Assembly (NCBI GenBank): GCA_027450145.1
Contig: DAIDKH010000030.1
Span: 1-49,802 of the forward strand
DNA from: Chthonomonadaceae bacterium
Lineage (GTDB): Bacteria > Armatimonadota > Chthonomonadetes > Chthonomonadales > Chthonomonadaceae
DNA: 49,802 nt
Reading direction: 5' to 3'
Both the position numbers and the translations under genes were made by a program. Below, piece by piece: positions 1 to 7,633 of this stretch (positions are counted from its first letter, which is position 1; each line of letters opens with the position of its first letter). The notes under the pieces were generated by a model, which saw only the letters and a program-made list of their open reading frames with translations, was not told where the DNA came from and ran no database searches.

Positions 1-149
1 TGCTCAACGCCGTCCTGCACCATCTCCCATTGAAAGGCGTAGGCGCCCGGTGTGCTCGGTGCGGATGTGCTTTCGCGATGTCGCATGCATGCAGTAGCGC
101 TCTGCGGTTGCGCGTCGGAGGTAGAGTCAGGTTGTGCTGCGGTTGTCAT
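1..149 (-). CDS. Partial gene (N-terminus only): NBR1-like Ig domain fragment
   Basis: A reading frame on the minus strand opens with ATG at 149-147, eight bases after a GAGG, and runs off the left edge. An in-frame TAG lies at 155-153. About 49 residues are visible. The last 20 or so (PSTPGAYAFQWEMVQDGVE) match the final strands of the Ig-like 'next to BRCA1' domain that is common in bacterial extracellular proteins, where the family pattern is roughly PxxPGxYxFQWRMVQDGVxWFG. The strands that should come before it are missing; a Ser/Thr/Gln/Ala-rich stretch stands there instead, and no signal peptide is visible. It may be a true short N-terminus, or the remnant of a truncated or frameshifted larger protein. 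The motif is convincing; the start and the integrity of the gene are not. Confidence 0.42.
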   Translation of the reverse strand, partial: MTTAAQPDSTSDAQPQSATACMRHRESTSAPSTPGAYAFQWEMVQDGVE

Positions 150-527
150 AGCCTATGCCTCGTGACGGTGGCTGATGCGTTGCTAACCGAAACCGGCGAA
201 ATGAACGGTGCGCTCTTGATACATCTTAACACAGTTTTGCCGGCTGCGCGATGTGCCAGCAAAGATTAAATTTCGAGGGACATTGGTGGCGTTCGTGAGA
301 GTTATACGCTGTTGATGATTAGGCTATCGGCGGTACAGACGCGCTTTGTAAGCACGTCAAAACTAACTAACACGACTACCAAGCTAGGCGATTACTCACT
401 CAAACTTAATACGGGTACTCGGTCGTTTATTTCGAGACCCACAATCGAGCACTGTTACAACTATTTAGGAGGCAACGCACAAATGTAGGGGCACATGCCG
501 TTAGAAGTAACGCTACGATGGTGACTG
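150..527. other. Intergenic stretch, no gene seen
   Basis: No frame here has a ribosome binding site with protein-like content. The short Cys-rich plus-strand frame at 30-269 overlaps the NBR1-like fragment on the other strand and looks like its shadow. I see no strong hairpin or consensus promoter. Confidence 0.5.
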
Positions 528-1190
528 CTAAACACCCTTTTCGATGACAGCCTCGTCAGATAGCTTCTCAGAAAGTGTAAGGCTGGAGGCCGGAAGGGTG
601 TCTATTCGCTCAGCAAGTGAGGATATAACGTCGTTAAGTTCAGTGATGACCTTTAGATTCCCTACCTGCCCGCTACGCCGCCATTCAATCTCTTGCAAGC
701 GTACATAGACCTCGACATCGTGATATTTTTGCAATGCTTTGCACAACTCCGGGGTAAGAATATTGAGCAGGTAAGACGCATTGTTACATGCGATTATGAA
801 CTTACGGCTAAAATTGGGATCACTGATTTCGAAGGTGACAGCATCGCGGCGAGTTTGCGCCTCCTCTAGCAGACTTTTACGGCGCAATCCCAATATAAAT
901 GCTGCCCGATTGCGTAGCGGTAGCGCGCCACGCGTGTGGAAGTAAGGCGCATCGTCCTCGTGGCTTACAGCGGTCTCTAGAAGGTAGGGTCTGCCGTTTA
1001 ATGTGCCAGCAATCATAGCAGGTGAAAATGTGTCGCGCGCTTTGCATTCACCGCAAAGCTGCGTAGCAAGCAGGCGCCAATTACGTAATGCTGCTTGGCG
1101 CCAGATTGTGTATGCTGCACCTACTGCAACCGCTGCTACAAGGGCTGCTACAAGCCATGTCCAGATGTTAGGAAATGCGACCATAGCCAA
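528..1190 (-). CDS. Membrane-anchored hypothetical protein
   Basis: About 220 residues. One hydrophobic segment near the N-terminus (about residues 9-28, WTWLVAALVAAVAVGAAYTI) anchors a soluble domain. The part from about residue 60 (NGRPYLLET, then SDPNFSRKFIIACNN, then TPELCKAL) resembles a widespread group of uncharacterised membrane-anchored proteins with a pattern like GDPxFDxxFxVxxxxxxxxxxLLxxE; I cannot assign a function. The frame starts with TTG at 1190, with an ATG two codons later at 1184; a GAGG at 5 or 11 bases suits either. It begins 20 bases after the phosphoglycerate mutase gene on the same strand and is probably the last gene of that operon. Confidence 0.7.
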   Translation of the reverse strand: MAMVAFPNIWTWLVAALVAAVAVGAAYTIWRQAALRNWRLLATQLCGECKARDTFSPAMIAGTLNGRPYLLETAVSHEDDAPYFHTRGALPLRNRAAFILGLRRKSLLEEAQTRRDAVTFEISDPNFSRKFIIACNNASYLLNILTPELCKALQKYHDVEVYVRLQEIEWRRSGQVGNLKVITELNDVISSLAERIDTLPASSLTLSEKLSDEAVIEKGV

Positions 1191-1210
1191 TTACACCTCA
1201 GGTTGGTGCA

Positions 1211-1822
1211 CTAGAGCTCGGATTTTGAGATGGGATTACCCTTGGAGTCGCAATCGTACACAATTGGAACTCCATTGGGAACGTTTAGCTCTATTACCTG
1301 CTCCTCTGTTAGCTGATCGAGATACATGATGATGGCTCGCAGGCTATTACCGTGAGCGGAAATGATGACATTCTTCCCGGCCTGCAGTGCGGGCACGATG
1401 TGCTTCTTGAAGTAGGGCAGGGTACGGGCAGCAGTATCTTCTAGACTTTCGCCCCCTGGAGGTCGCACAGCGTAGCTTCGACGCCAGATCTTCACTTGGT
1501 CTGCTCCAAATTTCTGGGCGGTTTCGTCTTTGTTGAGCCCTTGCAGATCGCCGTAGTGGCGCTCGTTAAGTGCCTGATCGTAGCTAACGGGTACGTTTTG
1601 CTGCCCACATGAATGCAGGCACAAAGTGAGCGTATCGATCGCGCGTTTCAGCACACTTGTGAACGCCTCGTCTATGTGTATATTGGCCACCTTAAGCTTC
1701 TCGCCTGCTTCGCGCGCTTCAGCCATGCCTTGCGGTGTAAGGTCTATATCAATCCAGCCAGTGAATCTGTTTTCCAGGTTCCAGGCAGACTGACCATGAC
1801 GCAGCAGTATAAGTTTCGACAT
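1211..1822 (-). CDS. gpmA: 2,3-bisphosphoglycerate-dependent phosphoglycerate mutase
   Basis: Interconverts 3- and 2-phosphoglycerate in glycolysis and gluconeogenesis through a phosphohistidine. The catalytic LLRHGQSAWN lies at residues 6-15 with His9 as the phospho-acceptor; NERHYGDLQGLNK carries the acid Glu87, and SAHGNSLRA carries the second active-site His157. At 203 residues it is shorter than the 250-residue E. coli enzyme, mainly because the loop before PPGGESLEDT is short. The open frame reaches an ATG at 1828, but GAGGAG lies only 2 bases from it and 8 bases from the ATG at 1822, so 1822 is preferred. It follows the AAA ATPase gene after 39 bases and precedes a membrane-anchored unknown. 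Housekeeping enzyme; assignment secure. Confidence 0.95.
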   Translation of the reverse strand: MSKLILLRHGQSAWNLENRFTGWIDIDLTPQGMAEAREAGEKLKVANIHIDEAFTSVLKRAIDTLTLCLHSCGQQNVPVSYDQALNERHYGDLQGLNKDETAQKFGADQVKIWRRSYAVRPPGGESLEDTAARTLPYFKKHIVPALQAGKNVIISAHGNSLRAIIMYLDQLTEEQVIELNVPNGVPIVYDCDSKGNPISKSEL

Positions 1823-1861
1823 CCTCATCTCTCCTCAGTAAATATCTATTGGGCCAAAGGT

Positions 1862-3133
1862 TTAGCCAAGATTTTCCAATGCGCCGTCAAAATCCTCCAT
1901 CAACAGGCTGCGCCCACAGCTCTCGCCAAGATCTGCAATCCGAATAAGCGCTAACATTCCTGCTTCATTAACCAGGGCCTTGATGTCCGCACCGCTATAT
2001 CCTTCAGTGCGCATAGCCAGTGCTTCAAGGTCAACGTCATCGTCGAGCGATGCTGTGCGCGTGCAGATTCGAAAGAGTTGTAGACGCGCTTCCTGATCGG
2101 GGAGCGGGATCTCGACCTCACGGGATAATCTGCCCCCACGCCGCACAGCAGGATCAAGCATGTCCGGTCGGTTCGTAGCGCCAATTACAAATACCCGTGA
2201 ATTGTGGGTGAGTCCATCCATCTCCTGGAGGAATTGGTTAACTACTTTATCAGAGTGTATTGCCACGCCGCCTTGTCTAATCGGGAGCAGCGCGTCAATT
2301 TCATCAATAAAAATAATGGACGGAGGATTAGCGCGAGCCCGTTCAAACAGCTCCTTCACACGCTTTTCGCTCTCGCCAACATACATCTGCTGGATATCTG
2401 CTGGTGTTATAGCGAAAAAACTGCATTTTGCCTGATGGGCGAGTATGCGGGCGATGGTAGTCTTGCCAGTGCCTGGGGGCCCCTTGAGCAATATTCCCGT
2501 GGGTGGCTGTACCCCTAGGTCACTCGCTAAATCAGGCTTCTCAAGCATCAGCTGCATCTGCCGTAGTTCGCGTTTAGTACGAGGGTTTAGTACCAGGTCA
2601 TCCCAGGTTTGTGGGGCATTGGGACTGTGTTCAACAGCAGGTATCGAAAGCGATCCATGGTCTATCGTTTTTACCATGGAATTGTAGGCTTCGTTTTCGG
2701 GATCAAGTTTGGCCGCCATGCGTGCAGCCTCTTCTGCCTCGGTTCTCATATCCAGCGCCTGTAATGTCTTTGAGAGGTAGAAATAGGCGCGTGCGCTCTT
2801 GGGTTCACGATCGATAACAGAATTAAGGTAGAAGACTGCGTCTTTAAGCAGTAATCTGTTCCCCTGTAGGCGCTTTCGTCCATCGCGTGCTGCCTGATCA
2901 AGGCCAAGCATCTGCGCACCGTAAACCACGGCGAGGTCGGTAAGGGTTGGCCGTTCGCTGTCGGCCTGGTTCCACAGAGCCCAACCCAACCGAAATCGTG
3001 CTTCAGTAGACTCTGGTTCCAGTGCGACAGCGCGGCGATAGGCATCGACTGCAGCCGACCACTGGTATGCGCGCGCCCTCTGCATTCCTCGGTGCATGAT
3101 ATCGTCGAAGGTGATTGTTGGTGGTTCTGTCAT
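1862..3133 (-). CDS. TPR-AAA+ ATPase (Cdc48/FtsH-like AAA module)
   Basis: 423 residues. The first 150 or so form TPR-like helical repeats (for example AVDAYRRAVALEPES, and a pair around residues 93-150 ending KLDPENEAY). A single AAA+ module follows: Walker A GPPGTGKT at 218-225, Walker B IIFIDEID at 273-280, sensor 1 IGATNRPD, an arginine-finger region RRGGRLSREVEIPLP, and a helical lid with GYSGADIKALVNEA. The AAA part is of the Cdc48/FtsH/spastin type, but there is no protease domain and no membrane segment. An N-terminal TPR suggests it recruits protein partners for remodelling or unfolding; the substrate is unknown. No clear ribosome binding site is seen before the ATG at 3133. It is first of three co-directional genes, followed by gpmA. 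Confidence 0.88.
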   Translation of the reverse strand: MTEPPTITFDDIMHRGMQRARAYQWSAAVDAYRRAVALEPESTEARFRLGWALWNQADSERPTLTDLAVVYGAQMLGLDQAARDGRKRLQGNRLLLKDAVFYLNSVIDREPKSARAYFYLSKTLQALDMRTEAEEAARMAAKLDPENEAYNSMVKTIDHGSLSIPAVEHSPNAPQTWDDLVLNPRTKRELRQMQLMLEKPDLASDLGVQPPTGILLKGPPGTGKTTIARILAHQAKCSFFAITPADIQQMYVGESEKRVKELFERARANPPSIIFIDEIDALLPIRQGGVAIHSDKVVNQFLQEMDGLTHNSRVFVIGATNRPDMLDPAVRRGGRLSREVEIPLPDQEARLQLFRICTRTASLDDDVDLEALAMRTEGYSGADIKALVNEAGMLALIRIADLGESCGRSLLMEDFDGALENLG

Positions 3134-3261
3134 GGCTGATGTCGGTTATCGTTGCCCTGTTCACGGTAAAATGGACGCAATTTCTTATCCGCCATATTGT
3201 ACCTTAATGCAGTTTAGGCTTGCGCGGTAACGTTGTTCAACTATGCGCCCTCAAATGCTCA

Positions 3262-3294
3262 GCGTCCCCAGGGGCTAGTAGACCCTGGGGACGC
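3262..3294 (-). terminator. Hairpin terminator of first flagellin gene
   Basis: A perfect 12-base inverted repeat (3262-3273 and 3283-3294, GCGTCCCCAGGG arm, 9-base loop) lies 34 bases past the flagellin stop. There is no clean T-run on the minus strand, so it may work as a bidirectional or processing hairpin. Confidence 0.7.
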
Positions 3295-3327
3295 CTTATT
3301 AGTGAACCTATTGCTCTGTAGCGGAGG

Positions 3328-4821
3328 CTACGGAATGAGTTTCAGGACGTTCTGCGGCTCGGAGTTCGCCTGTGCGAGTACGGAGGTTGCAGCCTGCTCA
3401 ATGATCTGTGACTTGGTAAGGTCTACCACGGTCGCTGCCACATTGGTGTCGGCAATCTGGCTCTGCGATGCCGACAGGTTCTCAGCACCTATGCCTAAGT
3501 ACTGGATCGTTGGGTTGAGCGTTTCTGCCTCGAATGCGCCAAGTCCTGCACGAAGCTGGGATACCTGCTGTATCGCGTTATCAGTTACCAGGATGGCGTT
3601 GCTCGCTCCTGCGGCGGTAGTGACGTCGATATTCGAAAGGTTCAAACCAGCAACCGCTGTTGTTCCTAGTTGCGACGTTCGGATGTTGCCAAGGCTTGCG
3701 CTTACTGTTTGACCAGAATTAGCGCCAACTTGGAATTGCAGGCTGCCCGAAGTAACGTTGGCAACGGCAACGGTGCTTCCTGTAGCATCGGTTAGGGCAC
3801 CCTCTGTTAGCAGCAGGCTGTTACCTAGAGCATCCGAGACCAGCAGTCCGCTGTCAGTGCTAGATCGGCCACCGGTGAAGGTGGAGATCGTCGTGGTTAC
3901 TGCGCCGTTTAGTAGAGCATAAGCGGTGACGGTTACAGTTGCGTTAAGGCCAGCAACCAGCGTTCCTGTGGTACCCGCGATAAGATTTGAACTCTCGTTC
4001 TCACTAATCTTGAAGTTCGCACCATAGGTTTGCTGAGAGAGGACGATTACACCAGATCCATTACCGCTACTGAATTGCGCGGAGACGCCTGTGCTACCAG
4101 AGAGGTTGTTGATGTCGTTAAGTACTGTCTGAACAGAGTCGGAAGCGGAGACCTTAATCGATTGACCGTTGATTACAATCGTGCCCCCGTTGTTATTGGC
4201 CAGCGTTCCGCCCGCTGTTGCAAGGCTCGCATTCACCGTGGCGTAAGTTACGTTACCAATGGATACTGCACGAGTGGCGACGTTGTTCACCTGAATGCTA
4301 AGCGTACCACTCTGAGTTGACAGATTGTTGAATTGGCTGCCAAGGTTGATACCGGCGACGTCCTTTGGAGTGACGATCGATGCAGTAATACCGGAGGTAC
4401 CGTCGAGAAGGTGCTTTGAGCCGAACTGCGTGTTCTCAGCGATTCGTTCAATAGAACCAACCGCTGCTGTAATTTGCTGTTGATCTGCCTGCACTGCAAC
4501 TTGGTCGTTAACACCAGTGTTGGCGGCGTGCACAGCGAGCTGTCGAATAGTATCCAGTAGACCGCTTACGGACGATAGGGCGCCATCCGCCGTTTTGATA
4601 AGGTTGTTGGCGTCCTGGCTGTTAGCAACTGCCTGGTTAAGACCGTTGATTTGAGCTTTCAGGTTCTCCGAAATGATTAAGCCAGAAGGGTTGTCGGCTG
4701 CCGAGTTAATCGCTAGCCCGCTCGAAAGTTTCTGGATGTCGCCAGCAACAGTACCACTTATGTTACCCAGGTTCCGCAACGCATCCATTGCCGTAACGTT
4801 GGTGTTGATATACAGTCCCAT
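3328..4821 (-). CDS. fliC: Flagellin, copy 1
   Basis: Structural subunit of the flagellar filament, secreted by the flagellar export apparatus. The 497-residue product opens with GLYINTNVTAMDALRNLG and SGLAINSAADNPSGLIIS (D0/D1 signature: SSGLxINxAxDxxxG) and ends with the matching C-terminal helix (DLTKSQIIEQAATSVLAQAN, then NVLKLIP). The middle, about residues 150-400, is Thr/Ser/Gly/Asn-rich and would form the exposed domains. The open frame extends 33 codons upstream to 4920, but that part is leader RNA: GGAGGAA sits 13 bases before the ATG at 4821, and the second copy starts at the same methionine. By my count it differs from copy 2 at about 17 of 497 residues, while many third-codon positions differ. 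It forms its own transcription unit with leader and terminator. Confidence 0.95.
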   Translation of the reverse strand: MGLYINTNVTAMDALRNLGNISGTVAGDIQKLSSGLAINSAADNPSGLIISENLKAQINGLNQAVANSQDANNLIKTADGALSSVSGLLDTIRQLAVHAANTGVNDQVAVQADQQQITAAVGSIERIAENTQFGSKHLLDGTSGITASIVTPKDVAGINLGSQFNNLSTQSGTLSIQVNNVATRAVSIGNVTYATVNASLATAGGTLANNNGGTIVINGQSIKVSASDSVQTVLNDINNLSGSTGVSAQFSSGNGSGVIVLSQQTYGANFKISENESSNLIAGTTGTLVAGLNATVTVTAYALLNGAVTTTISTFTGGRSSTDSGLLVSDALGNSLLLTEGALTDATGSTVAVANVTSGSLQFQVGANSGQTVSASLGNIRTSQLGTTAVAGLNLSNIDVTTAAGASNAILVTDNAIQQVSQLRAGLGAFEAETLNPTIQYLGIGAENLSASQSQIADTNVAATVVDLTKSQIIEQAATSVLAQANSEPQNVLKLIP

Positions 4822-4832
4822 AATACTTGTAG

Positions 4833-4941
4833 TTCCTCCGTGAAGGTGTAAGCTGCGACGTCCTGCCACAGCCCAGGAGTAGTCCGAAGCTCGAACTGCT
4901 TGCCTGTTACCTGGAGCCACTTAAGACTTTACTATGGCTCC
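4833..4941 (-). promoter_or_regulatory. Structured leader RNA of flagellin copy 1
   Basis: Reading 5' to 3' on the minus strand: hairpin A, arms GGAGCCA (4941-4935) and TGGCTCC (4919-4913); a region bounded by CAGG and CCTGGG that can enclose a small hairpin (GTTCGA with TCGGAC, one G-U); hairpin C, 4872-4852, GCTGTG and CGCAGC around the loop GCAGGACGT; then CACGGAGGAA, the Shine-Dalgarno, 13 bases before ATG. The same order of elements precedes copy 2, with compensatory changes in the stem of hairpin C. The exposed GGA in loop C and the ACGGA over the Shine-Dalgarno resemble CsrA/RsmA binding sites. That reading is inference. Confidence 0.55.
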
Positions 4942-5008
4942 CCTCACATATCAGTTATTCCATGCATCCAGGTAAATTTAACATGTTCCTTGGTTTTTTT
5001 ATAACTTT

Positions 5009-5016
5009 TTATCGGC
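5009..5016 (-). promoter_or_regulatory. Possible sigma-28 -10 element of flagellin copy 1
   Basis: The minus strand reads GCCGATAA, identical to the classic flagellar sigma-28 (FliA/SigD) -10 element, and would start transcription some 180 bases before the flagellin ATG. No TAAA lies at the usual 15-base distance, and copy 2 has only a degenerate match (AATCATAA) in the equivalent place. Tentative. Confidence 0.3.
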
Positions 5017-5254
5017 AAGTTTACCAGTATTGGGATTTGCAGTAAATTGGTGAGTAACTATCTGCCAATTCGGGCTCGTTGTGCTAATAATCTAAGCGCT
5101 CAATAAATCGTAGTCCGTGTCAAGGATTAACTGACCAGATAATCCGGTGCGAGGTCTGCTGGCGAACAGGAGATCTCAGCTGGGTCGTGATTTATTCATG
5201 AATTATCAAGGTTGATTGCAGTAATTGCGGTTTACGCATGATGCCAATAACAAT

Positions 5255-5281
5255 GCCCCCTGGTTTTAATAACCTGGGGGC
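5255..5281 (-). terminator. Hairpin terminator of second flagellin gene
   Basis: Arms GCCCCCTGGTT (5255-5265) and AACCTGGGGGC (5271-5281) pair with one mismatch; on the minus strand the stem is followed by ATTGTTATTGG. It lies 34 bases past the stop, the same distance as in copy 1, although the stem sequence differs. Confidence 0.72.
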
Positions 5282-5315
5282 GTTTGATTTCCGTACAAGT
5301 CGACGGTTAGAGACC

Positions 5316-6809
5316 TTACGGTATGAGCTTCAGGACGTTCTGCGGCTCTGCGTTGGCCTGTGCCAGCACGGAGGTTGCAGCCTGCTCAATGATCTGCGAC
5401 TTGGTAAGGTCTACCACGGTCGCTGCAACGTTGGTGTCGGCGATCTGGCTTTGTGACGCCGACAAGTTCTCTGCGCCTATGCCTAAATACTGGATGGTAG
5501 GGTTGAGGGTTTCTGCCTCAAAGGCGCCAAGTCCTGCACGAAGCTGAGACACTTGCTGAATAGCGTTATCAGTGACCAGGATGGCGTTGCTCGCACCGCT
5601 GGCTGTTGTAACGTCGATATTGGACAGGTTCAAACCTGCCACAGCCGTAGTTCCCAATTGGGAGGTACGTATGTTGCCAAGGCTTGCACTCACCGTTTGT
5701 CCTGCGTTGGCTCCTACCTGGAACTGCAGGCTTCCTGAAGTTACATTGGCAACCGCAACAGTGCTGCCTGTAGCATCGGTTAGGGCACCCTCGGTTAGCA
5801 GCAGGCTGTTACCCAGAGTGTCGGAGACCAACAGACCGCTGTCGGTGCTGGATCGGCCACCGGTGAACGTTGAGACGGTAGTTGTTACCGCGCCGTTTAG
5901 CAACGCATAAGCGGTGACGGTGACGGTTGCATTAAGGCCTGCAACCAGCGTTCCTGTGGTGCCCGCGATAAGATTTGAACTTTCATTCTCACTAATCTTA
6001 AAGTTGGCGCCGTAAGTCTGCTGAGACAGAACGATCACGCCGGATCCATTGCCGCTGCTGAACTGAGCGGATACACCGGTACTTGCCGACAGGTTGTTAA
6101 TGTCGTTAAGGACTGTCTGCACGGAATCAGATGCTGAAACCTTGATTGACTGACCATTAATAACAATTGTGCCGCCGTTGTTATTGACAAGCGTACCGCC
6201 AGCGGTTGCGAGCGTCGAGTTAACGGTAGCGTAGGTAACTGTGCCAACTGCAAGTGCACGAGTAGCGACGTTGTTTACCTGGATGCTTAGCGTACCACTC
6301 TGTGTAGAGAGGTTGTTAAACTGACTGCCCAGGTTGATGCCAGCAACGTCCTTTGTGTCCATGATTGATGCTGTGATACCAGAGGTGCCATCGAGCAGAT
6401 GCTTAGATCCGAACTGCGTGTTCTCCGCAATTCGCTCTATGGATCCAACGGCTGCTGTAATCTGCTGTTGGTCTGCTTGCACCGCAACCTGGTCGTTTAC
6501 ACCGGTGTTGGCGGCATGCACCGCAAGCTGTCGAATTGTATCCAAAAGACCACTTACTGACGAAAGGGCGCCGTCGGCAGTTTTGATGAGGTTGTTGGCG
6601 TCCTGGCTGTTTGCAACTGCCTGGTTAAGACCGTTGATCTGAGCCTTCAAACTTTCGGAGATAATCAAACCAGACGGGTTGTCGGCGGCTGAGTTAATAG
6701 CCAAACCGCTCGAAAGTTTCTGGATGTCGCCGGCTACCGTTCCACTGATGTTACCCAGGTTCCGCAACGCATCCATTGCCGTAACGTTGGTGTTGATGTA
6801 CAGTCCCAT
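5316..6809 (-). CDS. fliC: Flagellin, copy 2
   Basis: Second filament subunit, 497 residues, collinear with copy 1 without any length change. The D0/D1 ends are the same except for single substitutions (ISESLK against ISENLK; ANAEPQ against ANSEPQ). Differences cluster near residues 149-153 and 188-203 (RALAVGTVTY against RAVSIGNVTY) at the edge of the exposed domain. GGAGGAAAC precedes the ATG at 6809 by 13 bases. It sits about 0.5 kb upstream of copy 1 in tandem, with its own leader RNA and terminator, so the two are probably transcribed separately. High protein identity with scattered silent changes points to purifying selection or gene conversion after an older duplication. No other structural flagellar gene lies in the window. 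Confidence 0.95.
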   Translation of the reverse strand: MGLYINTNVTAMDALRNLGNISGTVAGDIQKLSSGLAINSAADNPSGLIISESLKAQINGLNQAVANSQDANNLIKTADGALSSVSGLLDTIRQLAVHAANTGVNDQVAVQADQQQITAAVGSIERIAENTQFGSKHLLDGTSGITASIMDTKDVAGINLGSQFNNLSTQSGTLSIQVNNVATRALAVGTVTYATVNSTLATAGGTLVNNNGGTIVINGQSIKVSASDSVQTVLNDINNLSASTGVSAQFSSGNGSGVIVLSQQTYGANFKISENESSNLIAGTTGTLVAGLNATVTVTAYALLNGAVTTTVSTFTGGRSSTDSGLLVSDTLGNSLLLTEGALTDATGSTVAVANVTSGSLQFQVGANAGQTVSASLGNIRTSQLGTTAVAGLNLSNIDVTTASGASNAILVTDNAIQQVSQLRAGLGAFEAETLNPTIQYLGIGAENLSASQSQIADTNVAATVVDLTKSQIIEQAATSVLAQANAEPQNVLKLIP

Positions 6810-6820
6810 ATGTCTTCTGT

Positions 6821-6929
6821 TTCCTCCGTGAGGGGTTTTGATGCAACTTCCTGCTGCATCCCAGGTGAGTGACAGTATTGTCTAGAATTACCTGATCCCC
6901 GGAGCAACGGCAGATTTTCCGTTGGCTCC
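6821..6929 (-). promoter_or_regulatory. Structured leader RNA of flagellin copy 2
   Basis: Same layout as in copy 1: hairpin A (6929-6901, GGAGCCAACGG pairing with CCGTTGCTCC, one bulged C); CAGGT and ACCTG bracketing an inner GACA-ATAC-TGTC hairpin; hairpin C (6860-6840), a perfect 6-base stem GATGCA/TGCATC around the loop GCAGGAAGT; then CACGGAGGAA over the Shine-Dalgarno. The stem of hairpin C differs from copy 1 at both sides while the loop is almost unchanged, which is covariation. Confidence 0.55.
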
Positions 6930-7100
6930 ATTCACACAGTATTATTTCCATTTATTCAGGCATAAATAACATCCAGTTTAATCTTTTTTATGATTTGCAG
7001 GCCCTATAAGGTTAATATGGTTAAAAATCTTTTGGTTTAGGCACTTTAAGCATGTTTGTGGTCCCGCGTTGATCGTTGAGGAACACTTACAGGCAAAATA

Positions 7101-7129
7101 AGAATGCCAGCAGCGGTTGCTGGCATTCT
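7101..7129 (-). terminator. Rho-independent terminator of msrA
   Basis: Perfect 12-base stem (7101-7112 with 7118-7129, AGAATGCCAGCA arm) with loop GCGGT; on the minus strand it runs into TATTTTGCC. It lies 34 bases past the msrA stop. Confidence 0.88.
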
Positions 7130-7162
7130 GAATTAAAGACCATGGAGATTACACGGTCACAG

Positions 7163-7633
7163 TTAGATATGACAGGACTTAAGCCCCCGCTTTTCCAGAT
7201 ACTGCTGATGGTAATCTTCGGCCCTATAAAACTCCGGAGCATCTTTAATTGTCGTGACAATGGGGCGCTTATACCTGCCACTGGCTTGCCGTTCCGTAAG
7301 TGAAGCCTCTGCCAACCGATGCTGTTCCTCATCGAATGTGAATATGACCGATCGATATTGCGTGCCGATATCTGGCCCCTGGCGGTTAAGCTGGGTGGGG
7401 TCATGATTATCCCAGAATGTCGAAAGCAGCTCATCGTAGGATACCAACTGAGGATCATAGTGAACCAGCACAACCTCGGCATGCCCCGTTAAATCGGTGC
7501 AAACTTCGCGATATGTCGGGTTGGGTTTCGTACCGCCAGCATACCCAACTTCCGTAGCAGTAACGCCGGGTACTTCACGGAATGCAGCCTCCACACCCCA
7601 GAAGCAACCTGCACCAAACATTGCTTTCTGCAT
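7163..7633 (-). CDS. msrA: Peptide methionine sulfoxide reductase MsrA
   Basis: Reduces methionine-S-sulfoxide in proteins and peptides. The 156-residue product begins MQKAMFGAGCFWGVEAAF; Cys10 in GCFWG is the catalytic cysteine. The family stretches GYAGG, YREVCTDLTGHAE, YDP and DIGTQYRS follow, and a C-terminal Cys (LKSCHI) can serve as resolving residue. Without a signal peptide it should act in the cytoplasm. The ATG directly abuts the TGA of the chloride-channel gene (TGA-ATG), so it is probably translationally coupled to it; a strong terminator follows. Confidence 0.96.
   Translation of the reverse strand: MQKAMFGAGCFWGVEAAFREVPGVTATEVGYAGGTKPNPTYREVCTDLTGHAEVVLVHYDPQLVSYDELLSTFWDNHDPTQLNRQGPDIGTQYRSVIFTFDEEQHRLAEASLTERQASGRYKRPIVTTIKDAPEFYRAEDYHQQYLEKRGLKSCHI

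Noticed and set aside
30-269. Cys-rich 79-residue plus-strand frame
   Set aside because: It overlaps the NBR1-like fragment on the other strand, has no ribosome binding site and no known motif.
4822-4920. 33-codon N-terminal extension of flagellin copy 1
   Set aside because: The stretch is the leader RNA with hairpins; the ribosome binding site and the start of copy 2 both point to the ATG at 4821.
4833-4941. Cyclic-di-GMP or other known riboswitch before the flagellin genes
   Set aside because: The conserved cores I know for GEMM-I, SAM, glycine or cobalamin riboswitches are not present; a structured leader of unknown type is the safer statement.
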